Numbered from the stretch's first letter, positions 7,816 through 16,720 are shown. The stretch: 44,649 nucleotides of DNA from CAYQSU01 sp964420325 (GCA_964420325.1 CAYQSU010000022.1:1-44649), one strand, 5' to 3'. Notes: a model not told the origin generated them from the sequence alone. Numbers and translations: made by a program.

Positions 7816-9002
7816 CCGTCGGTCCCGGCCGAAGGCGCGATCTGTCCCAGCACGAGCTGATGCAGGCTGGCGAACAGCCGACCGAAGAAGCCGAGGCGCT
7901 CAACGGCCTCGGCGGCAACCAGCGGCACCTCGACGGGAAGGGCGTCGGGCGCCGTGACGCGCAGCATCGCGATCGGCCGGCCTTCCTCGATCGGTGCCGG
8001 AACGGGACCCTCGTAGCGGACCGTGACGGTCATCCTCGCCCGGCTCTTGCGCGGCAGCGTGACGACCAAATCGTCCTCGATGCGGAGCCCGACGCTCGCC
8101 TTCTCGCCGAACCACACCTCGGCCGTGGACACGGTTTCACCCGCCTTCAAGAGCGCATAGTTGTCGAACTCGCGAAAGCCCCAGGCCATCAGGCGCTCCG
8201 CCTCCTCGGTCCGCGCTCGGATGCTGGGGAGCCCGTTGAGCACCATGATCAGTCGGCGGTCGCCGCGCACCGCCGAAGCGGTGAGGCCGTAGCCGGCAGC
8301 CTCGGTGTGCCCCGTCTTCAGGCCGTCACCGCCGGTGTCCTTGTACAGGAGCGGGTTGCGGTTGCCCTGGCGGATGCCGTTGAACATGAATTCTTTTTCG
8401 GCGTAGTAGTGGTAGTACTCGGGATACTTCTCGATGGTCACCCGGGCGAGACGCGCGAGGTCTCGGGCCGTCGACACGTGCTCCGCATCGGGCCATCCCG
8501 TCGCGTTCTTGAACACCGAATGCTGCAGTCCCAGCTCGCGGGCCCAGCGCGTCATCTCGGCCGAGAACGCGTCCTCGCTGCCGGCGAGACCCTCGGCGAT
8601 GACGATGCAGGCGTCGTTCCCTGACTGGACGATGATCCCGCGCAACAGCTCCTCGACTGTCACCGTCTGCCCGGGGTTGAGGAACATGGTCGAGCCGCCG
8701 CTCTTGGCACCGCCCTTGCGCCAGGCGTTGTCGCTCACCGTCATCGTGTCGTCGAGTCGGATCCGCCCCTGGCGCAGGCTCTCGAACACCATCAAGGCGG
8801 TCATGATCTTGCTCATCGACGAAGGCGGCATCGGCTCGTCGGCGTTCCTCTCGAGGAGCGATCCCCCGGTCGTCGCGTCGACGAGGATGGCCTCGCGGGC
8901 CTGGGTCTCGATCGCCAGTGCGGGTGCCGGCGCAAGCAGTGCGAACGTGAGCGCGAGTGCCAAAGGTCCTGAACATGATCCCGTGCGGCGGTCGGCCGGC
9001 AT
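7812..9002 (-). CDS. dacA: D-alanyl-D-alanine carboxypeptidase (PBP5/6 type)
   Basis: The 396-residue product is a low-molecular-weight penicillin-binding protein that trims the terminal D-Ala of peptidoglycan stem peptides. A signal peptide covers residues 1-30 (ALA-I). The active site has S62-x-x-K65, S127-G-N129 and K229-T-G231 ('GLKTGHTEAAGYGL'). The C-terminal beta-rich domain (about 285-370) and a final amphipathic helix (about 375-390) match the PBP5 layout, where the helix binds the periplasmic face of the inner membrane. I prefer the ATG at 9002 because GGAGG lies 4 bases upstream; an in-frame ATG at 9029 lacks one. Its neighbours rlpA and mltB also act on the cell wall. Confidence 0.93.
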   Translation of the reverse strand: MPADRRTGSCSGPLALALTFALLAPAPALAIETQAREAILVDATTGGSLLERNADEPMPPSSMSKIMTALMVFESLRQGRIRLDDTMTVSDNAWRKGGAKSGGSTMFLNPGQTVTVEELLRGIIVQSGNDACIVIAEGLAGSEDAFSAEMTRWARELGLQHSVFKNATGWPDAEHVSTARDLARLARVTIEKYPEYYHYYAEKEFMFNGIRQGNRNPLLYKDTGGDGLKTGHTEAAGYGLTASAVRGDRRLIMVLNGLPSIRARTEEAERLMAWGFREFDNYALLKAGETVSTAEVWFGEKASVGLRIEDDLVVTLPRKSRARMTVTVRYEGPVPAPIEEGRPIAMLRVTAPDALPVEVPLVAAEAVERLGFFGRLFASLHQLVLGQIAPSAGTDG

Positions 9003-9055
9003 GGCGCCTCCGTTGGGTCCGGTCGTCATGGCGACAAAACGGTGAGCGGTCTCGA

Positions 9056-9964
9056 CTAGCATGTCGCGCAATCGGGGACAACCCGCGACCCCGGATAGCC
9101 GGCGGCGACGACGACCGCCAACAGCGCATCCGCCTCGCGCCGGGACACCATCGGTCCGATGCGAACGCGGTGGAGCTCGCGGCCGTCCCTCTCGACGCTG
9201 CTGACCCTGGCCGGGCCGAGCCTGCTCAGGTGCTCTCGCACCTGCTCGGCGTTGCGCCGATAGGTGAAGGCGCCGGCCTGGACGTACAGGCCGGAACCGG
9301 AAGAAGAGGGTCCGACCTCGCCGGAGCGAGCGGCGGAGAGTGCTGGCGCCGGGGCGCTCGTCACGACGTTGGACGGCCGGTAGCTCACCGGGACGATCCC
9401 GCCCGTCACCGGCGTCGACGGAGGTCCGCCCCCCGTCAGCCGCGCGGCGATCTCCCGGCTTTCGTCCGCGACGATCTCGACACGGACGCGGGCGATGCCC
9501 TGGTTCTTGAACCCGAGCTCCTGCGCCGCCCGCCGGGACACGTCGATCACCCGGCCCTCGACGAACGGCCCGCGATCGTTGACGCGAAGCTTGAGGCTGC
9601 GGCCGTTCTCGAGATTGGTGACGCGGACGATGCTGGGCAGCGGCAGCGTCGGATGTGCCGCCGTCAACGCGTTCATGTCGTAGCGCTCGCCGTTGGCGGT
9701 GCTCCTGCCGTGGAAGTCGGAGCCGTACCAGGAGGCGATGCCCTCCTCGACGTGGTCGAAGTTCTCTCTCGGGTAGTACCAGCGCCCGCCGATCTGGTAC
9801 GGGTTGCCGACCTTGTAGGCGGGACTCGTCCTGCCGGGGCGGGTCAGGTCCTTGGTGCCCTGCGCCGCGAACTGCGACTCGGCGCAACCGGCGACAAAGA
9901 GACCAAGGATGACAAGCACTGCGACGCGGATGTCGGCGTTCGCCGCCGCCGTCCTCACCGTCAT
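9056..9964 (-). CDS. rlpA: RlpA-type septal lytic transglycosylase lipoprotein with SPOR domain
   Basis: The 302-residue product has a lipoprotein signal (lipobox VAGC, Cys27). A double-psi beta-barrel domain covers about residues 70-165, with 'GIASWYGSDFHGRSTANGE', 'VRVTNLENGRS' and 'VNDRGPFVEGRVIDVS', all RlpA hallmarks including the catalytic Asp. After a Pro/Ser linker, a SPOR domain (about 225-295, 'GLYVQAGAFTYRRNAEQ') should bind denuded glycan at the division septum. RlpA family members cleave naked glycan strands and aid daughter-cell separation. The ATG overlaps the mltB stop as ATGA, so the two wall enzymes are coupled. Confidence 0.93.
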   Translation of the reverse strand: MTVRTAAANADIRVAVLVILGLFVAGCAESQFAAQGTKDLTRPGRTSPAYKVGNPYQIGGRWYYPRENFDHVEEGIASWYGSDFHGRSTANGERYDMNALTAAHPTLPLPSIVRVTNLENGRSLKLRVNDRGPFVEGRVIDVSRRAAQELGFKNQGIARVRVEIVADESREIAARLTGGGPPSTPVTGGIVPVSYRPSNVVTSAPAPALSAARSGEVGPSSSGSGLYVQAGAFTYRRNAEQVREHLSRLGPARVSSVERDGRELHRVRIGPMVSRREADALLAVVVAAGYPGSRVVPDCATC

Positions 9965-11166
9965 TGCCCGGACGCCCGGCGCAGCCGCTCGAGCAGGTCC
10001 GGGGTGGGATGGCCATCGGCCGGCACCGTCACCTGCTGCTGGAACGTCCGAATGGCGTTCCTGGTCTTGGCGCCGACGACGCCGTCGGCCTCCCCCGCGT
10101 CATATCCGAGCTCGCCCAGGCGCCGTTGCATCTCGGTGACGTCCGCCACCGACAGCGGCACCTCGCGGACCGGCCGCACCGCCGCGAACGGCGCTCCATC
10201 GGCCAGGCGGTCGGAGAGGTGGCCGACGGCGATCGCGTAGAGGATGGAGCGGTTCCACGCCATCACGGCGCGGAAGTTGCGATAGGTGAGCAGTGCCGGC
10301 CCGTCGGTGGCCCCCGCCGGCAGCACGATCGAGCCCTCGATGGCGACGGCGGGCAGCGGACCCTGGTCGGTCCTGCGGACGCCGAGGCGCTGCCACTCGG
10401 CCAGCGGCTTCTCGACCTCGAGGGAGGCGAACGCGTAATCGAAACCGGCCGGCAGGCGGACCTCGCGGCCCCACGTCCGGTCGCCCTGCCAGCCCGCCGC
10501 CGCCAGGTAGTTGGCGGCCGACGCGAAGATGTCGGGAAGGCTGTTCCACAGGTCGCGCCGGCCGTCGCCGTCGAAGTCGACGGCGAAATCCCGGTAGGTG
10601 GTGGGCATGAACTGGGGCTGCCCCATCGCGCCCGCCCACGAGCCCTCGGCGTCGAACGGGATGTCGCCCCGCTGCATCAGCTCCAGCGTCGAGAAGAGCT
10701 GGGCGCGGAAGAAGTCGCTGCGGCGGGCATCGTGGGCGAGCGTGGCCAGCGCCGCGACCAGCGGGTAGGTGCCCGTATGGTCGCCGTAGTTGCTCTCGAG
10801 ACCCCAGAGCGCCACGACGAAGCGCGGCTGCACGCCGTAGCTTTGTTGCACACGCTCGAGCAGCGCCCGATGCCGGGCCAGCAGCGCCCGGCCGCGATCG
10901 ATGCGCTCCGGTGTCACCCGCTTGTCCAGATAGGTCCAGAAGGTCTGGGTGAACTCGGGCTGGCGGCGGTCGAGCTCGATCACGCGGGCGATCGGCTCGA
11001 CCCGCGCGAAGGCGCGATCGAAGGTGGTGGCGGTGATGCCGCGGCCGAGTGCCTCGCTGCGAAACGCCTCGAGCCAGTCATCGAACGCCGTCGCCGTCGC
11101 CGTCGTCGGCGAGGCCGAAGTCAGCGCGGCGGCAACAACGAACGCAACGGCCGTCGCTCGCATCAT
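9961..11166 (-). CDS. mltB: Membrane-bound/periplasmic lytic murein transglycosylase B
   Basis: The 401-residue product has a signal peptide (about 1-25). Its SLT-B catalytic domain has Glu124 in 'LWGLESNYGDHTGTYP' as the catalytic acid, 'GAMGQPQFMPTTY' in the substrate cleft, and 'DFDGDGRRDLWNS', which in MltB-type enzymes is an EF-hand-like calcium loop. A peptidoglycan-binding_1 domain at the C-terminus (about 340-400) includes 'MQRRLGELGYDAGEADGVVG'. Two adjacent ATG codons (11166 and 11163) could start the protein; AAGGG stands about 10 bases upstream. No lipobox cysteine was seen, so the protein is likely soluble. Its stop overlaps rlpA. Confidence 0.93.
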   Translation of the reverse strand: MMRATAVAFVVAAALTSASPTTATATAFDDWLEAFRSEALGRGITATTFDRAFARVEPIARVIELDRRQPEFTQTFWTYLDKRVTPERIDRGRALLARHRALLERVQQSYGVQPRFVVALWGLESNYGDHTGTYPLVAALATLAHDARRSDFFRAQLFSTLELMQRGDIPFDAEGSWAGAMGQPQFMPTTYRDFAVDFDGDGRRDLWNSLPDIFASAANYLAAAGWQGDRTWGREVRLPAGFDYAFASLEVEKPLAEWQRLGVRRTDQGPLPAVAIEGSIVLPAGATDGPALLTYRNFRAVMAWNRSILYAIAVGHLSDRLADGAPFAAVRPVREVPLSVADVTEMQRRLGELGYDAGEADGVVGAKTRNAIRTFQQQVTVPADGHPTPDLLERLRRASGQ

Positions 11167-11273
11167 CCGATATGCACCCTTCACCGCAACCGGTCCCCTA
11201 ACCCGTCGTCGACATCCGCATCGAACGGAGTCCCGCGTGCTCGGTTGCCAGTGCCCCGATTCGCCGGCGCTTG

Positions 11274-12074
11274 TCAACCTCGAGGCGCCGGAAACAGCAC
11301 GTCGGTCCGTCCGGTCAGGCGGTAGAGGGCGAGGCCGACCCACTCGTGGAGGGCGAGCTCGAGGCTCGAAAGCCCGAACATCAGGTTCACCGAGGGCGGC
11401 CACCAGTAGCTCCGGCCCGTGGTCCGGTAGTCGACGGGATAAGGGATCACCTCCCAGCCGATCTGGCGGAAGCACCCCATCGCCCTTGGCATGTGAAAGG
11501 CGGAGGTCACGAGGAGCCACACCTCCCCGGGCCGAGGCTGGACCAGGCGCTGCGAGAACACCGCGTTCTCGAAGGTGTTCCGGCTCTGGTTCTCGTAGCG
11601 CATGCGCTCGGCCGGAACGCCGAGGGCGGCGAACACGCGGGCGGCGAACTCGGCCTCCTTGAGGTCCGGCCGGCGCAGGCTGCCGGTGCCTCCGGAGAAC
11701 ACCACCTGTGCTTCCGGAAAGCGTCGCGACAGCGCGACTCCGGCGATCAGCCGTTCGGCCGTGTCCTTCAACGCCACCTCCGCCCGCACCTCGGAGACGC
11801 CGATGTCGACCGGGCCGGCGAGCACGACGATGCCGTCGACGCGGGCCGGCAGCGCCGCGGGATGCGGAAACCGCTCTTCCAAAGGGACGATCAGCGAGGA
11901 TCCGAGGGGCAGGACCGCGATCGCCAGGACCGCGAATGCGGTCAGGGTGACGAGGAGACGCCCCGTCGGCCGCCACCGGGTCCACAACAGAAGGGCCGCG
12001 GCGGCGAGCACGAACGGCAACAACACGCTCGGCCTGAGCAGGGGCCCGAGAAGCTTCGAGACGAGGAAGAACAT
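11274..12074 (-). CDS. YdcF/ElyC-like DUF218 membrane protein
   Basis: The 266-residue product has two or three N-terminal membrane segments (about residues 3-15, 18-32 and 38-60), then a periplasmic DUF218 domain. Domain signs are 'DGIVVLAGPVD', 'AQVVFSGGTGSLRRPDLKEAE', 'ENQSRNTFENAVFS' and 'WLLVTSAFHMPRAMGCF', the full motif set of the YdcF/SanA/ElyC family. ElyC-type members influence lipid-carrier or envelope metabolism in E. coli; the reaction is not settled. The ATG at 12074 gives a normal hydrophobic start. It lies upstream of mltB by 107 bases and may head this cell-wall block. Confidence 0.85.
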   Translation of the reverse strand: MFFLVSKLLGPLLRPSVLLPFVLAAAALLLWTRWRPTGRLLVTLTAFAVLAIAVLPLGSSLIVPLEERFPHPAALPARVDGIVVLAGPVDIGVSEVRAEVALKDTAERLIAGVALSRRFPEAQVVFSGGTGSLRRPDLKEAEFAARVFAALGVPAERMRYENQSRNTFENAVFSQRLVQPRPGEVWLLVTSAFHMPRAMGCFRQIGWEVIPYPVDYRTTGRSYWWPPSVNLMFGLSSLELALHEWVGLALYRLTGRTDVLFPAPRG

Positions 12075-12368
12075 GACCGGGTGATAGCGCGCACGGCCGC
12101 CGCGACGCAACACGCAGGCGCCGTCGTCCCGACATGGGTGCTGCGTGCGCCCACCGAAGGCGGAGATCGAGAAGCCGGAAGCGACGATCCATCAACCATG
12201 CGCCGAGTCCGGTTTTGTTAAAATTTTATGTAAACAAGAAACAAAATACTGTCGTAACGCCACCTATATTATGTATTGATTGGATTAGCGAAATCAGGCA
12301 TAGTAAAGCTGTTTCGGGGGTATTTCTCCTCTGCGAAATGGCGAAGAGAGAGACAAGGAGGCCGCCGC
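12075..12368. promoter_or_regulatory. AT-rich intergenic island with probable promoter of the small gene at 12369
   Basis: This is the longest gene-free stretch (294 bases) between divergent genes. Its right half (about 12210-12320) is strongly AT-rich, unlike the about 70% GC surroundings. It contains an inverted repeat TTTTGTT (12213-12219) / AACAAAA (12240-12246) around an AAAATTTT core, and a sigma70-like pair TTGATT (12276-12281), 17 bases, CATAGT (12299-12304). TATATT/TATTAT alternatives occur at 12265-12272. A leader of about 60 bases with a GA-rich segment leads to an ideal ribosome site AAGGAGG at 12355-12361. The left half probably holds the minus-strand promoter of the ydcF-like gene, but no clear hexamers were seen there. 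Confidence 0.45.
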
Positions 12369-12641
12369 GTGAACGGAATTCGCCCCGGCAGCATGACGAT
12401 GACGACCGCGAGCCCGATCCGGGGCCTCTGGCTCGGAGAACCCCGGCTCGCCGAGCTGCTCGCGGACCCGATGGTCACCCTGCTCATGGTCAGGGATCGG
12501 GTCGCGGTCGACGACATCGTCGACCTCAAGGCGGCGGTCCGCCATCGCCGCGGCACACCCCGCGTGCACCACGCCGCCGGCACGGCCCGGTGCGGCGACG
12601 GCCACAGCTGGCTGCCGGCGGCCGATCCGCAGCCGGCCTGA
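12369..12641 (+). CDS. Small hypothetical protein (90 aa)
   Basis: I do not recognise a named family with certainty. The GTG start is set by a perfect AAGGAGG seven bases upstream; ATG codons nine and eleven codons in are possible but less well placed. The product has a short polar N-terminus. It then has an amphipathic helical core (about residues 20-60) with 'GLWLGEPRLAELLADPMVTLLMVRD' character and 'VDDIVDLKAAVRHR', reminiscent of the short helical proteins common in alphaproteobacteria. The last 25 residues are His/Cys/Gly-rich and low in structure. There is no signal peptide or membrane segment. The AT-rich promoter and strong ribosome site suggest a well-expressed, separately controlled gene. 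Confidence 0.65.
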   Translation: MNGIRPGSMTMTTASPIRGLWLGEPRLAELLADPMVTLLMVRDRVAVDDIVDLKAAVRHRRGTPRVHHAAGTARCGDGHSWLPAADPQPA

Positions 12642-12689
12642 GCCGGTTTCTCCCGGATGGCATCAGCCGCCGCGGCGGTCCCTGCCGCG

Positions 12690-13358
12690 TTAGTGCGCCG
12701 TTTCCATCAGCGCGAAGCGCACGGGCAGCACCTCCCGGGTGGACACCCGTCCCTCACCGTTCTTGACGACCAGCGTCAGCGTCTGGGACTCCGGCAGGCC
12801 CGTCGGCACGATCATCCGCCCGCCGGACTTCAACTGCTTGATCAGCATCGGCGGCGCCAGCTCGCTTGCGGCGCAGACGACGATCTTGTCGAACGGCGAA
12901 TGCTCGGGCCAGCCGTACTCGCCGTTGCCGATGCGCGTGCGCACGTTGGCGTAACCGAAGGGATCCAATCGCTTCTTGGCCTGTTCCGCCAGCTCCTCGA
13001 TGATCTCCACGCTGTACACCTCGCTCGCCAGCTGCGCGAGGACGGCGGTGTGATAGCCGAGCCCGGTGCCGACCTCGAGCACCCGGTCGGACGGCCCGAT
13101 CTCCAGCAGATCGGTCATCAGGGCGACGATGAACGGCTGGGAGATGGTCTTGTCGCAGCCGATCGGCAGCGGCTGGTCGGCATAGGCGTACGCGGCCAGC
13201 TCCAGCGGCACGAACTCGTGGCGCGGCACCCTGCCCATGGCGGCGAGGACCCGTTCGTCGAGCGTCTCCTTGCCGATCTGTTCGCGCGCATGGTAGGCGT
13301 GCGCGGCGATGATCTGAACCATCTGCTGAAGCATCAAGGTGAGCAGCTTGTCGCTCAT
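12690..13358 (-). CDS. pcm: Protein-L-isoaspartate O-methyltransferase
   Basis: This 222-residue SAM-dependent enzyme methylates L-isoaspartyl residues as the first step of protein repair. The substrate-binding entry 'PLPIGCDKTISQPFIVALMTDLL' is at about residues 64-86, and the SAM motif 'VLEVGTGLGYHTAVLA' follows at about 93-108. 'NGEYGWPEHSPFDKIVV' and 'GGRMIVP' complete the family pattern. Length and start (ATG 13358) are normal. It converges with the small gene at 12369 and is separated by 99 bases from the kinase gene that precedes it on the minus strand. Confidence 0.95.
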   Translation of the reverse strand: MSDKLLTLMLQQMVQIIAAHAYHAREQIGKETLDERVLAAMGRVPRHEFVPLELAAYAYADQPLPIGCDKTISQPFIVALMTDLLEIGPSDRVLEVGTGLGYHTAVLAQLASEVYSVEIIEELAEQAKKRLDPFGYANVRTRIGNGEYGWPEHSPFDKIVVCAASELAPPMLIKQLKSGGRMIVPTGLPESQTLTLVVKNGEGRVSTREVLPVRFALMETAH

Positions 13359-13457
13359 GGCAGTTTGTCGGCGTGTCCCAAGCCCGGGCTGGCGTGTCAG
13401 GATACCTCAGCGCCGCGCCGATTGATATAGGCCCCGCCCGGCGCGGGCGCCACGGCG

Positions 13458-16310
13458 TCACGCCTCGGTGCGATCGAGGGCTTCGCGGATCCGGCGCAAC
13501 AGGATCTCGAGGCGGTAGGGCTTGGGGACGAGCGCGAACTCCGGCGGCGACGGTGCGGACGGCCCTGCGGCCTCCTCGGCATAGCCGGAGGTGAGCAGAA
13601 CCCGGGTGCGCGGCCGGAGATCGAGGATCCTCTTCGCCAGCTCGTATCCGTTCATGCTGTCGCCGAGCACGACATCGGTGAACAGGAGGTCGAGGCGGGT
13701 AAGTCGGTCCATGCGCCTGAGCGCCTCGGCGCTGCCGGCCGCCTCCTCGACGCGGTAGCCCTCCTTGCGCAGAGCCCGCGTGACGGTCCGCCGCACCCGG
13801 GCGTCGTCCTCGACGACGAGGATCACCTCCCCGCCGCCGCCCGGCACCCTCCGGGTCGGGGCCTCGGCGACGGCTTCGCTCTCGTCCGCCGCCGCCCGCG
13901 GCAGACAGAGCCTGACCGTGGTTCCCTCGCCCACCGCGCTCTCGACCGTGACCTGGCCCCCGGACTGATTGACGAAGCCGTAGACCATGCTGAGCCCGAG
14001 GCCACTGCCCTTGCCGAACTTCTTGGTGGTGAAGAACGGCTCGAAGATGCGCTCGACGACCTCGGGCGGCATGCCCGAGCCGGTGTCGCGGACGGCGATC
14101 ATCGCGTAGTCGCCGGCGGCCACGGTCTCGGGCCCTTGCTCTTCGGCCGCCGTGCGCACGGCATTGCCCGTCTCGATCGTGAGCACGCCGCCGTCCGGCA
14201 TGGCATCGCGGGCGTTGACGACGAGGTTGAGGAGCGCGTTCTCCAGCTGGCCCTGGTCGACCTTGATCTTCCACGCCCCCTCACACAGGGCTTCGCGGAT
14301 CTCGATGCGTTCGCCCAGAGTCCGCCTGAGCAGGTCCGTCATGCCGTGGACGACATGATTGAGATCGGTCACGCGCGGATCGAGGCGCTGGCGGCGGGCG
14401 AACGCGAGCAGGTGGCTGGTCAGCTCGGCGCCGCGTTCGGCCGACCAGATGGAGTCGGCGATCAGCTCGCGCTTGTCCTTGTCCCTCTCCACCTCCTCGA
14501 GGAGCTGGAGATTGCCGAGAATGATGGCGAGCAGGTTGTTGAAATCGTGGGCGATGCCGCCGGTGAGCTCGCCGATGGCGTGCATCTTCTCGGCCTGCCG
14601 CAGGCGTTCCTCGTTCAGCTTGCGATCGGTGATGTCCTCTTTCACCGCGACGTAGTGGGTGACGTCGCCGCGCGCGTCGCGCACCGGTGCGATCGCGGCC
14701 AGCTCCCAGAACAGCTCGCCGCTCTTCTTCCTGTTGCGGAACTCGCCTCGCCACACCTTGCCCGCTCGGATCGTCTTCCACAGCGCGGCATAGTCCTCGG
14801 GGGGCGTGGCGCCGGACTTGAGGATCCGCGGGTTCTTTCCCACCACCTCAGGGTAGGTATAGCCGGTGGCCTCGGTGAACTTCGGGTTGACGTATTCGAT
14901 CCGCCCCTCGACATCGGTGATGACCACGGAGGCAGGGCTCTGCTCGATCGCCTGGAACAGCTTGCGGAGATCGCCCTCGGCCCGCCGCACCGCCGACATG
15001 TCTCTCAGAAACAGAAGGTGCTGCTGTTCGCCGTGCCAGCGTATCGGGATCGACTGCATCTCGGCGTAGGCGACGCCGCCCGAGGCGCGGATCAGCTCGA
15101 TCTCCGCAACGTCTCCCTCGACGATGGGGACTCCGAACGGTGCGCCGACCAAGTTCTTCGCCGGGTGGCCGAACAGGGCCTCGGCGGCGCGATTGGCGAA
15201 CCGGATGTCGTTGTTCTTGTCGACGATGATCGTCGCGATCGCCTGCATCTCGATCACCGAGCGCCACAGCGCCTCGTTCTCGCGGAGCTCCTGATCGGCC
15301 TTGATCTTCTCGGTGACGTCGTCGAACGCCGAGACGACATCTCCGGTGGGCAGCCTGAAGATGTAGTTTTCGCGCCATCCGGATGTCCGATCGTCGACAT
15401 AGAACCAAGCCGGGAGGATCTCCGGCTCGCCCGTTCCGACCACACGCTTCAGCGCGTCCAGCACCGGCGATGCCGTCGCTCCCGAAAAGGCTTCGGTGAT
15501 CGGCCGGCCGATGACCCGATCCCGCGACACGGCATAGATGCGTTCCGCCGCCCGGTTGAGGTCCTTGACGATCAGGCTCCGGTCAGCGTCGCCCGCCGCC
15601 TGATAGATGACGAGCCCGTTCTTCATGTTCTCGAAGAGTTCGCGAAACCTCGCCTCGCTGTCCCGGATCCGGCGGACGATCGGCTCGCTGACCGCCGAGA
15701 ACAGAAGCGAGCCGGCGGTGATCAAGAGGAGCGCGATGGCGGCGACCGCGGTCCCGGCGCGGGCGAACGGGGCAGTGAGCGCCGCCATGTCGATGCTGGC
15801 GACGACGGTGATGTCGAGATCCGGCACCGGCTCATACGCCGCCATGACACGGACCCCGCGATGGTCCGGCCCCACGTAGACGCCGGAGCTTCCGGACAGC
15901 GCGGCAAGGCGGAGCGCCGCGCCCGGGGCGTCGGTCGACCCGGAATCCGCCGTCGCCTCGGCGCTCGCGAAGTCCAAGACCATAACGACGGCATGGCCCG
16001 GTGGCGCCTCGATCTTCCCCTCCCCGGCCGCGGCGATGCCCCTGGCGGCCTCCTCGGCAGCTCGCGCGTGCCTCAGGGCCTCGGCGCGCGCCTCGACCGG
16101 ACCCCGTCCGGTCTCGCGCTCGAGGCGGTCGATCGACAGGATCAGGCCGGATTGCCGGTGGGCCAGACCGACGAGGCGGCGGCGCTCCTGGTGATACGCG
16201 GTGTCGTAGAGAATGGCGATGGCGATGCCGCCGATGGCGCCGGCCACGACGGTCATGATCAGGCTGAGAAGCAGAAACCGCCGCGTCCCTCGCGTCTGCA
16301 GCCCGTTCAC
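13458..16310 (-). CDS. Multi-PAS hybrid sensor histidine kinase with C-terminal receiver
   Basis: The 950-residue product has this order: transmembrane helix (about 10-34), periplasmic sensor region (35-183), second transmembrane helix (184-207), three PAS regions (about 215-335, 342-440, 446-560, the last two with clear PAS/PAC signatures), HisKA with phospho-acceptor His588 ('GGIAHDFNNLLAI'), HATPase (N-box 'NLVVNARDAMPDGG', G1 'RDTGSGMPPE', G2 'GKGSGLGLSMVYGFV') and a receiver at 828-945 with Asp879. The HDFNN H-box marks the NtrB/FixL-like hybrid class. The start is a GTG at 16310 forming GTGA with the upstream response regulator, so both are coupled. Next to the divergent Kai operon it is a candidate input or output kinase, by inference only. 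Confidence 0.92.
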   Translation of the reverse strand: MNGLQTRGTRRFLLLSLIMTVVAGAIGGIAIAILYDTAYHQERRRLVGLAHRQSGLILSIDRLERETGRGPVEARAEALRHARAAEEAARGIAAAGEGKIEAPPGHAVVMVLDFASAEATADSGSTDAPGAALRLAALSGSSGVYVGPDHRGVRVMAAYEPVPDLDITVVASIDMAALTAPFARAGTAVAAIALLLITAGSLLFSAVSEPIVRRIRDSEARFRELFENMKNGLVIYQAAGDADRSLIVKDLNRAAERIYAVSRDRVIGRPITEAFSGATASPVLDALKRVVGTGEPEILPAWFYVDDRTSGWRENYIFRLPTGDVVSAFDDVTEKIKADQELRENEALWRSVIEMQAIATIIVDKNNDIRFANRAAEALFGHPAKNLVGAPFGVPIVEGDVAEIELIRASGGVAYAEMQSIPIRWHGEQQHLLFLRDMSAVRRAEGDLRKLFQAIEQSPASVVITDVEGRIEYVNPKFTEATGYTYPEVVGKNPRILKSGATPPEDYAALWKTIRAGKVWRGEFRNRKKSGELFWELAAIAPVRDARGDVTHYVAVKEDITDRKLNEERLRQAEKMHAIGELTGGIAHDFNNLLAIILGNLQLLEEVERDKDKRELIADSIWSAERGAELTSHLLAFARRQRLDPRVTDLNHVVHGMTDLLRRTLGERIEIREALCEGAWKIKVDQGQLENALLNLVVNARDAMPDGGVLTIETGNAVRTAAEEQGPETVAAGDYAMIAVRDTGSGMPPEVVERIFEPFFTTKKFGKGSGLGLSMVYGFVNQSGGQVTVESAVGEGTTVRLCLPRAAADESEAVAEAPTRRVPGGGGEVILVVEDDARVRRTVTRALRKEGYRVEEAAGSAEALRRMDRLTRLDLLFTDVVLGDSMNGYELAKRILDLRPRTRVLLTSGYAEEAAGPSAPSPPEFALVPKPYRLEILLRRIREALDRTEA

Positions 16311-16720
16311 CGCCGGCCGTCCGCCTCGGGATCCTCTTCGCCGGCGTCCTCGGTCGCCGCCAGGGCCGCGCGCAGGCGGGCGACGCTGATCGGCTTGCTC
16401 AGCGTCTTCACCGACTTCAGCCCCTTGTACTCGGCCAGCAGTCGCGCATTGATCGCGTAGTCGGGGCTGTAGCCGGTGATGATGATGACGTCCGCCGTGC
16501 ACCGCTGATCGACGAGCCACAGCACGAGTTCGTTGCCGTCGATATCCGGCATCACCATGTCGAGAACCACCAGATCAGGCGTCCGCCGCCGGTACGCCTC
16601 CTGGAAGTCTCGGCCGTGCGTGGTGATTTCCACATCGAAGCCGAGCGGCTCGGCCACCTTGCAGACCAGCTTCGCGAAACGCGGCTCGTCATCGACGATC
16701 AGAAGGCGCCTCTGGCCCAT
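16307..16720 (-). CDS. Single-domain response regulator
   Basis: The 137-residue product is a stand-alone receiver: acidic pair 'LLIVDDEPRF' (Asp10/Asp11), phospho-acceptor Asp54 in 'LVVLDMVMPDIDG', 'VIIITGYS' with Thr, and 'VKTLSKPIS' with the conserved Lys. No output domain is present; the final 20 residues are acidic and probably flexible. The ATG at 16720 is the natural start; the frame continues upstream without protein character. The stop overlaps the kinase GTG start. It may shuttle phosphate with the hybrid kinase or act by protein contact. Confidence 0.9.
   Translation of the reverse strand: MGQRRLLIVDDEPRFAKLVCKVAEPLGFDVEITTHGRDFQEAYRRRTPDLVVLDMVMPDIDGNELVLWLVDQRCTADVIIITGYSPDYAINARLLAEYKGLKSVKTLSKPISVARLRAALAATEDAGEEDPEADGRR

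Noticed and set aside
14136..16460. 774-codon open frame antisense to the hybrid kinase
   Set aside because: No recognisable domain. The opposite strand encodes a complete kinase with all catalytic motifs.
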